A stretch of DNA of 37,816 nucleotides from Phoronis australis (Eukaryota; Phoronida; Phoronidae): contig NMRA01000259.1 in assembly GCA_002633005.1 (NCBI GenBank), forward strand, positions 296,934-334,749. Reading direction: 5' to 3'. Both the position numbers and the translations under genes were made by a program. Within the stretch, counting starts at the first letter, position 1; the number at the start of each line of letters is the position of its first letter. Below the pieces are notes generated by a model. That model had not been told where the DNA came from. It worked only from the letters and a program-made list of their open reading frames with translations, and did no database searches. This document shows, in pieces, positions 34,101-37,816 of the stretch.

Positions 34101-36232
34101 ATGTATTGTAAAAGATCGTTATATGTATTCAACTTTCTAATGTTTTCAGAAAGTGTGGCCATCAAAGAGATGGTGTAGCTCAGTCAATGTGCCTTACTCA
34201 GTTGTCCACTGGAACACAACGCACACGTGAGCGTGATCTTGCGACGTCTGGCAAATTGCACGTTCGCGTACGCGTTTAACGTGTAGTCGAAATTCTCTAA
34301 TGAATTTAAGTAGAACGCTGGAATTGCACCACGATTTGTGGGACAAGATTGTGAGAAGCAATTGGGGTGAATTTGGCATAGAATACATGATTCAGTCACT
34401 TTTGTGGTGTCACTTCTTAGACTTACCAAAGTTTCTTATGTTCGCATTGCAAAAATGAGTCCCAATTAAAAGTGAAGGTTCGTGAACTTATTTATTGACT
34501 ATTGCTCGCGCGGGCGCCGTTTTGGAATTAAACAAGCGCACGCTATCGTTCAATAGCGAGTTCTCACCTTGGGTGAGCACTCGCTCTAATGAACGCACTT
34601 CTGTTCTCACATAGTCTCTCAACCAATGCCTGCATGCTAATCTGTACATTTATTATGTCTCCCATACACGACACGCATGTACGCAAGGGTTCTTCAAGGG
34701 AAGGGGTGAGTAGGGATTTGTCGACAACTCGAGTAGGTATTTTGGCCCTCTCAGGTATTGGCTCTGGTAGGTAAAATGAGTCACGTCGTCGGGTCAGTAT
34801 TTTTTACCAAGAATTTGTCGTCATAAAAATTAATCTTCACAAAACCAACTACGAACCGCAAACGCCGAGGACGACGCCGAACACTTTCCGTCCGCCTGAA
34901 AACTGACTCCTTCTTTAAAAAGGACTTCGTGTTACGTCATCATATTCGTTCAAGAATTTTACGAAAGTAGTGTTTCACGCGACTTATTGCCTACCAAAAT
35001 AAAAGCTATTTAAGAGGTGTTGAGAGCGGAAGGTATTCGCAAAGTTGATGTCTCGGGTTGGTATTGGTATTGGTATTGTTTCTGGTAGGGTTTTTCATCA
35101 TTTGGTGGGTGTTTTGTCTTCTGCCAAGATATTGTGTTGGGCTGGATTTCTACGTCTCAGCGGTACAATCCTACCCATTTTTGGAGAGAACTCCCCCTCC
35201 ACCCACCCGTTGTGTTTACCTTCCCATCAAGATGCCTTCGTGTTCGTAAAAGTGATTTGCAATCATGAAACACGGAAATAGCGGACTGCTAAGTCACAGT
35301 GTTTGTCTCAAATTCTGCAAAAACACCAAAACATTTGAAACACAAACTATGGTTTAATAGACACATGTAATAATAACAGCTTGATTTCACTGCATTTCAG
35401 AATGAGTTATCGAAGTACGATCTTCGCCAAAAACTGGAGCGTGCAGACTGGATGATCGTATTCCAGTGCGTTGCAAAGAAAATTCGCTGTGGAGATACTG
35501 AATCTCTTGCCACGTACCTCCGTATTCTTCCTGTAGAGGTGTCGCATATTAAAGAAGAGTAAGTTGAATTTGCTCTACACCCAATCACAGGCGAATGTTA
35601 TGTGAGTGCACTCCACATAATTTACCATCAGTTTGAATGTAGTTAAACTCTGATGATGAAAAACTACGGTGGTTATAACCGAAGTACCATGGGTTGCTGA
35701 CTACTAACGCATACTGCAAAATCCGGCAGTTGCCGATAGGTTGTTTAACGCGACTAAACGTGAGGTCAGACATCGGAAATCTCCGCCAAACACCGAGTTT
35801 TCGTTGTGCTTGATCAAAGATTAGCACATGTCAAGATCAAACACAAGTTTTGCCGGTTTTTGCAATTGAATTCTTGCTTAAGGGATAAAATGGGCTATAG
35901 GAAGAAACGCATTTCACATAAGTGGAAGGTTTTTTAGTAACCTCAATAATTTAAATTGGGAATAAATTTCTTCAAGTTGATTTTGATATAGGGGTTGCTT
36001 GCTCAAATTTGAAATTTTATCTTCGACAGACGTCCAAGTTAAAGCACAACTGGAATCCGCCATGTTAACTATTTCAGTTCCTTGAATTCATAGTTTTGGG
36101 ATTGTTTTGAAAATTCCGTCCACTCACAGGGATAATTTAATGGGATCAAGGAAAGATAAGGCTTTGGAGGTTTATGCAATACCAGTCCTGAGGGAAATGT
36201 ACGCATATATTATTTGGATTTGGGACAGTTGA
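18782..36232 (+). CDS. TNFR-ZU5-UPA-death-domain receptor, 5' end missing
   Basis: A single-pass receptor on at least ten exons: 18782-19103, 22805-22984, 24336-24451, 27998-28037, 29194-29283, 29369-29470, 29744-31086, 31291-31470, 31672-31890 and 35401-35558, with a tentative last exon 36130-36232. All phases agree, giving at least 916 codons without an internal stop. Order: TNFR cysteine-rich repeats (partial-protein residues ~12-160, 18 Cys), a transmembrane helix (~183-204), a linker, a possible death-fold segment, ZU5 with the hallmark LKIPPKAIPEG, UPA, then a partial death domain. TNFR ectodomains bind TNF-family ligands; ZU5-UPA-DD is the intracellular module of UNC5, PIDD1 and ankyrins. 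The combination implies a death-receptor-like signalling protein. The signal-peptide exon was not found, and the 3' end is uncertain. The split into two adjacent genes is argued against by the exon phases and the lack of a start or stop between the parts. Confidence 0.8.
19219..19627. mobile_element. MITE with ~150-bp inverted arms (cagggcccggtctc ends)
   Basis: The left arm from 19221 (cagggcccggtctctaatct) pairs with the right arm ending at 19627 (attggagaccgggctca). The pairing extends inward through actcgaa-rich blocks for roughly 150 bp with scattered mismatches. The element is about 410 bp and non-coding. Confidence 0.8.
20170..20900 (+). repeat. Diverged direct duplication, one copy interrupted by a MITE
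   Basis: The blocks ttggtttctgatt followed by tatttatctacga occur at 20180-20210 and 20588-20621. The blocks ctcaaagacattgatgaa and cacaattcaaatgacaataa at 20410-20472 recur with changes at 20778-20850. Copy 1 has MITE family C between its two halves; copy 2 has unrelated sequence there. Confidence 0.65.
20206..20376 (+). mobile_element. MITE family C, copy 2 (one end missing)
   Basis: It shares gcaaaaaggtccgcc, tttagtccgcccgct and ggaattcgagcccccc with copy 3 and ends in ggctgggtgcgcgcatgc. The left inverted end is absent, so it is truncated or begins internally. Confidence 0.7.
22400..22649 (+). mobile_element. MITE family C, copy 3 (both ends)
   Basis: Ends tcgcgcaccca and tgggtgcgcgca are inverted repeats. 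It contains runs of G (22409-22418) and C (22440-22450) and the shared gcaaaaaggtccgcc and ggaattcgagccccc blocks. Non-coding; the homopolymer runs are error-prone to sequence. Confidence 0.75.
22805..22984 (+). CDS. Receptor exon: final TNFR cysteine-rich repeat
   Basis: After acceptor gatacag, a phase 1 to phase 1 exon encodes ICKKCSAGFYSN, EPCQAHINC and a last cysteine after the PGNETHPRTC segment. This C..C..GFYSN..S...PC...NC...PGN pattern is typical of the membrane-proximal TNFR repeat. N-glycosylation sites are N139 (NCS) and N152 (NET). It ends gaataaag|gtacag. Confidence 0.88.
22985..24335 (+). other. Receptor intron upstream of the transmembrane exon
   Basis: It contains three tandem copies of cacgtgttg (23436-23462) and a 24-bp tandem repeat (23938-24037). 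A minus-strand frame at 23557-23787 has a weak resemblance to retroelement linker sequence but no firm motif. Confidence 0.7.
23938..24037 (+). repeat. 24-bp tandem repeat (cctattggacttcctatagg)
   Basis: About four units alternate cctattggacttcctatagg and cctattgg/cctatagg halves; the pair of halves is near-palindromic. It keeps an open frame reading IGLPIGFPI repeats, but the frame has no splice or start context and lies in an intron. Confidence 0.9.
24336..24451 (+). CDS. Receptor exon: transmembrane segment
   Basis: It encodes a short Ser/Asn-rich stalk, a 22-residue hydrophobic helix (about residues 183-204, FVIIGMAIVALCG...IVIF), then a KK stop-transfer pair. Boundaries are tgtttcag and aag|gtaaga; it enters in phase 1, matching the previous exon, and leaves in phase 0. 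Confidence 0.88.
25240..25785. mobile_element. Inverted-repeat element, arms ~100 bp
   Basis: The left arm (25254-25350, with tcgccattgtctgttagc and gaaatcaaggccggtgactt) pairs with the right arm (25661-25770, with agtcatcggccttaatttc and gctgacaggcaacggcga). The middle includes ggggcggatccac and tcctccactggg, which look like ends of a second inserted MITE (about 25505-25648). Both are diverged and non-coding. Confidence 0.65.
26610..26760 (+). pseudogene. Possible THAP zinc-finger fragment
   Basis: A short frame contains YCCAVGCNSDRGK, followed after some residues by a YPW. This recalls the start of a THAP domain (CCxxxCxxx...), which is common in P-element-like transposases. The rest of the domain is not evident, so this may be chance. 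Confidence 0.2.
27998..28037 (+). CDS. Receptor exon: small cytoplasmic exon (40 nt)
   Basis: Between catatttcag and g|gtattt lies a 40-nt exon reading TRTSYTRMNLEKQ plus the first base of a Gly codon. It enters in phase 0 and leaves in phase 1, exactly what is needed to join the transmembrane exon to 29194. It has no domain; support is splice sites and phase only. Confidence 0.6.
28038..29193 (+). other. Receptor intron holding MITE family A copy 2
   Basis: Most of the intron is the MITE at 28171-28722. The rest is AT-rich and unrecognised. Confidence 0.75.
28171..28722. mobile_element. MITE family A, copy 2 (~552 bp)
   Basis: The ends atggtgggccgctgagggg and cccaacggctcatcat match copy 1 at 17799-18353. 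Internal ttacgctcgtaa and ttacggcgtaa modules and the middle (ccaatcagtgatgac, gctgggcagctcgttcttgc) are highly similar. The flanks ttacaac and atacaac are a likely target duplication with one change. Confidence 0.9.
29194..29283 (+). CDS. Receptor exon: cytoplasmic linker
   Basis: A 90-nt phase 1 to phase 1 exon between gtgttcag and aca g|gtgagc, reading DTNSVEGHRTKEYTATVTDR and on to KYDTG. It is low-complexity, polar and Thr-rich, with no recognised domain. Confidence 0.65.
29369..29470 (+). CDS. Receptor exon: cytoplasmic linker, acidic
   Basis: A 102-nt phase 1 to phase 1 exon between caaatcag and caag|gtattt. It reads EDGSLAAPTEGYTEFEDS and continues to SLLLDQG. The acidic and tyrosine-containing text could hold adaptor sites, but no standard TRAF motif is clear. 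Confidence 0.7.
29744..31086 (+). CDS. Receptor exon: possible death fold, ZU5 and start of UPA
   Basis: A 1343-nt exon after acceptor tgtttaag, phase 1 to phase 0 (caa gcg|gtgagt), 447 codons. Numbering from the Met at 29749: residues 1-95 are polar; 98-180 resemble a death-fold domain (LGRILRWHQ... then KFAAALE); 181-253 are unassigned; 254-406 are ZU5 (SSGGCLTV, LKIPPKAIPEG, LLSP-like HIVSPPIDYEIC, LEHC), closing with H397-F398-T399 and YVVTGG; 407-446 begin UPA (LAKLFKKM, YNIYLYLCADL). The HFT site aligns in position with the HF|S self-cleavage site of PIDD1/UNC5CL ZU5 domains. Weak TRAF2-type SxEE motifs occur at SLEE (65-68) and SFEE (170-173). Confidence 0.88.
31291..31470 (+). CDS. 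Receptor exon: UPA domain, middle
   Basis: A 180-nt phase 0 exon between gtttgtttag and aaacag|gtaaaa. It encodes DFAREIKDEMGLQLCGSKVV, then KLPDNVFPNTNFYVELTDVN and a WELCEL block. This matches the UPA order seen in UNC5: a helix after the CxDD-like turn, a GG/CG segment, then paired strands. Confidence 0.85.
31672..31890 (+). CDS. Receptor exon: UPA domain, C-terminal strands
   Basis: A 219-nt phase 0 exon between tataacag and tggaaa|gtaagt, 73 codons. It reads TLKADDFIITGTPARPF, then AAEWMIKS and TVLWLKLYPV, consistent with the last strands of UPA. No stop is present. Confidence 0.85.
32206..32277 (-). pseudogene. tRNA-like sequence in the left foldback arm
   Basis: On the minus strand, an A box TGGTGCAGTGG (about 32267-32257) precedes a B box AGTTCGAGTC (about 32225-32216) at tRNA spacing. 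Acceptor pairing is not convincing, so it is a tRNA-derived module, not a working tRNA. Confidence 0.55.
33076..33148 (+). pseudogene. tRNA-like sequence in the right foldback arm
   Basis: An A box TGGTGCAGCGG begins at 33083 and a B box GTTCGAGTC at 33127, 44 nt apart as in an intronless tRNA gene. The acceptor ends do not pair. It is the mirror partner of the left-arm module, with differences in the anticodon region. Confidence 0.55.
35401..35558 (+). CDS. Receptor exon: first part of the death domain
   Basis: A 158-nt exon after tgcatttcag, entering in phase 0 and leaving in phase 2 at a strong donor (gaa ga|gtaagt). It encodes NELSKYDLRQKLERADW, then FQCVAKKI, ESLATYLRI and EVSHIKEE. These fit helices 1-3 of a death domain (..VA..I / .LA..L.I / .I..I..). 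Reading through the donor gives an immediate TAA, so without splicing the protein would end at HIKEE. Confidence 0.75.
35559..36129 (+). other. Putative last intron of the receptor
   Basis: No element or gene was recognised. A second possible acceptor, ctatttcag at about 36075, would give only a very short tail (SLNS then stop). Confidence 0.4.
36130..36232 (+). CDS. Tentative last receptor exon: death-domain helix 4
   Basis: After acceptor cactcacag, the phase 2 frame reads DNLMGSRKDKALEVYAIPVL, then REMYAYIIWIWDS and TGA. The KALEVYAIPVLREM text resembles helix 4 of a death domain (..A..mL..W), following naturally from HIKEE. Helices 5-6 are absent, so either the domain is truncated or a further donor and exon exist. 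The acceptor tract is only moderate. Confidence 0.35.
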
Positions 36233-37816
36233 AGTTGGCAGCCTCGGTTTGGCAAAGTTTTAGTGTCCAATCTTTATGTTTCTTATATATGCTTATGAGT
36301 CATCTGGAAATTCGAACGCCTGTGTGTTGGCGATTATCATGAACGCGACAATCGCCGTTAGATGTCGCGCAGGCATGATAAAGTCAAACAGTGGCTGATG
36401 AAACATTGCCAATTATTCTTAAGTAAGTGTACTATAGATTCATAATTTTCTCCACATTCTTCAATACTAGATGACTTATATTTTACATGAGTTAATAACA
36501 ATGTACGTATATAAAATTTAAATTTGGTCGAAAAAACAAAATTCGCGTGTGATTTGAAAAAAACAACAGGCCCTTAGCCAGCATTGCGCGGAGTGTAGTT
36601 TAAATTTGTAATTTGCGAATTTTTTGTCATATTTCCCAAATGTCGACTGTGTAGGGCCCTTACGCATCTGAACTCGCCAGGAGGGAAACCCGTGTACGCG
36701 ACGACGACTCTCGGGTTATTTTCCTGAGATGAGACGGAACATATGGCCACGTTGCGAAGTAGGTCGAGTAGGGCCCAAAGTGACTACGTAAAGTGCCTTG
36801 ATTCAGAGCAAAATTCGAAATTATTGCCAACGTGATTATTATTGTACTTAGTATTGCCAGTAATAACTGCAACAGCTTTGTTGTTGTTTTTCATCTATTC
36901 TATTCGTAATGGATAAGCTGGCGCTGGACCTTTTCAGCAGCGTGGTTCGATCGACCCCCCAGCCCCCGAAACCCCTGGCTACGGGCCTGGACAATAACGT
37001 TGATTTTTGATGGTCGTGTACAAACGGATTAAATGTTTGCCAATCAGAAACAACCCTCTACGAAATTAATATTTAAATGAATTTTGGTCTATGAAATTCT
37101 GTCTGTTCCGTCTCTTATTTGTTCCTCGAAGGGTCACTGAGCCATTGAAACTCTGGCACCGAAGCGACCTCTAAAGCAATGAGCCAAGGACCCTGGAACT
37201 GTACTCTTTCAAATTGTACCTTCATAAGCCTAGCCCCAAAAAGTGAATAGTGCCCAGACTGGGCCCAAGTCATTTTCATTCGTCGAAACGTATGAAATCA
37301 TAGCCGACATTGCCGCCAATGTGATGTTCAGGTCTGTGATATTTCCGTATTTCTCCTACCCGCATTGTCTTTTTACCAAGAAAGGGATTTTGGCAGTACA
37401 TCGATTTGGTTCCCTAATGAATTTAAAAAAAATATTCCCCAATTAACCAAAATCACAGTGTCCTAAACGTATAACGTGTTCCGGCATAAAAACTAGGACT
37501 TTCTCGAGAAACTTTGTTGAAACTGGTAATCCAGGTTTTTGGAGACGATCTCTCCGAGGTTTGCCCCCTAACAGGTAGCTCATTGCGAAATAGCAACAAC
37601 CAATTGGGTCGAAGAGGAGAGAAAAGGAGGAATCTGAAATTTGATATGCGGTGTACAAATGCCTTCAAAAATTAGGATCAGCTGTAGATAGGTATCTGAC
37701 AGAGCACAATTTCTGACAACAGAGACTGAAAAAATGATACTATTTTATTACGTCAAATTTCAGATAAATACTAAAACAACACTCAACATTACTGTCTGAG
37801 ACCGAAGACTTTTGAG
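36233..37816 (+). other. Sequence downstream of the receptor
   Basis: It holds the MITE at 36567-36989. No aataaa close to the tentative stop was evident, which leaves the receptor's 3' end open. The remaining frames are short and unrecognised. Confidence 0.5.
36567..36989. mobile_element. MITE with caggccc(t/g)tagccag ends
   Basis: The left end caggcccttagccag and right end ctggctacgggcctg are inverted repeats with one or two changes, about 420 bp apart. Ends of this kind are common in animal non-autonomous DNA transposons. Flanking duplications are unclear. Confidence 0.65.

Larger units (their letters stand above)
31891..35400 (+). other. Receptor intron between UPA and death-domain exons
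   Basis: This 3.5-kb intron is dominated by the 1.44-kb foldback element at 31963-33398. Downstream are ggtattggtattggtatt (35058-35075) and a related ggtattggctctggtagg at about 34754-34771. I found no exon. Confidence 0.75.

Noticed and set aside
34168-34240. tRNA-like gtgtagctcagt text
   Set aside because: It has an A-box-like string but no B box at the required spacing.
36300-36360. Short hairpin ggcgatt...aatcgcc
   Set aside because: Seven-bp arms are expected by chance in a window of this size.
37752-37816. Acceptor-like aaatttcag at the window end as a further receptor exon
   Set aside because: All three frames hit a stop soon after the junction, and none continues a death domain.

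Overview
The window is animal nuclear DNA. Genes are split by introns with clean GT..AG junctions, introns run from about 0.1 to 3.7 kb, and the space between exons is packed with transposon debris (two degenerate LINEs, at least seven inverted-repeat or MITE-like families, tRNA-derived pieces, tandem arrays). I see no operons, bacterial genes or CRISPR. The gene content (an isopentenyl phosphate kinase plus a TNF-receptor-like protein with ZU5 and UPA domains) suits a marine invertebrate such as a lancelet or hemichordate, but I cannot name the species.

Layout. (1) 203-7757, plus strand: a complete five-exon isopentenyl phosphate kinase (IPK) gene coding for 277 aa; introns 1-4 hold hairpins, a 15-bp minisatellite and old repeats. 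(2) About 7.8-18.7 kb: an intergenic repeat field. It has a MITE in the likely IPK 3' UTR, a minus-strand L1/Tx1-like LINE 3' end (8.9-10.55 kb), a ~450-bp tandem array (10.73-11.97 kb), a tRNA-like remnant, a plus-strand non-LTR reverse transcriptase fossil (13.1-14.36 kb), and one MITE nested inside another (17.71-18.41 kb). (3) 18782 to at least 35558 (perhaps 36232), plus strand: at least ten exons of a single-pass receptor. Its order is TNFR-type cysteine-rich repeats, transmembrane helix, cytoplasmic linker, possible death-fold segment, ZU5, UPA, and a C-terminal partial death domain. The signal-peptide exon was not found. All exon phases agree through the chain. (4) 36.2-37.8 kb: a MITE and otherwise unrecognised sequence.

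The two genes have no evident functional link. IPK belongs to isoprenoid metabolism (isopentenyl phosphate to isopentenyl diphosphate).

The receptor is the main discovery candidate. It joins a TNFR ectodomain to the ZU5-UPA-death-domain module known from UNC5 netrin receptors, PIDD1 and ankyrins. At the expected place in its ZU5 domain it carries an His-Phe-Thr triplet resembling the HF|S self-cleavage site of PIDD1 and UNC5CL. If active, this would give a surface death-receptor-like protein that cuts itself and could release or re-arrange a UPA-death-domain fragment.
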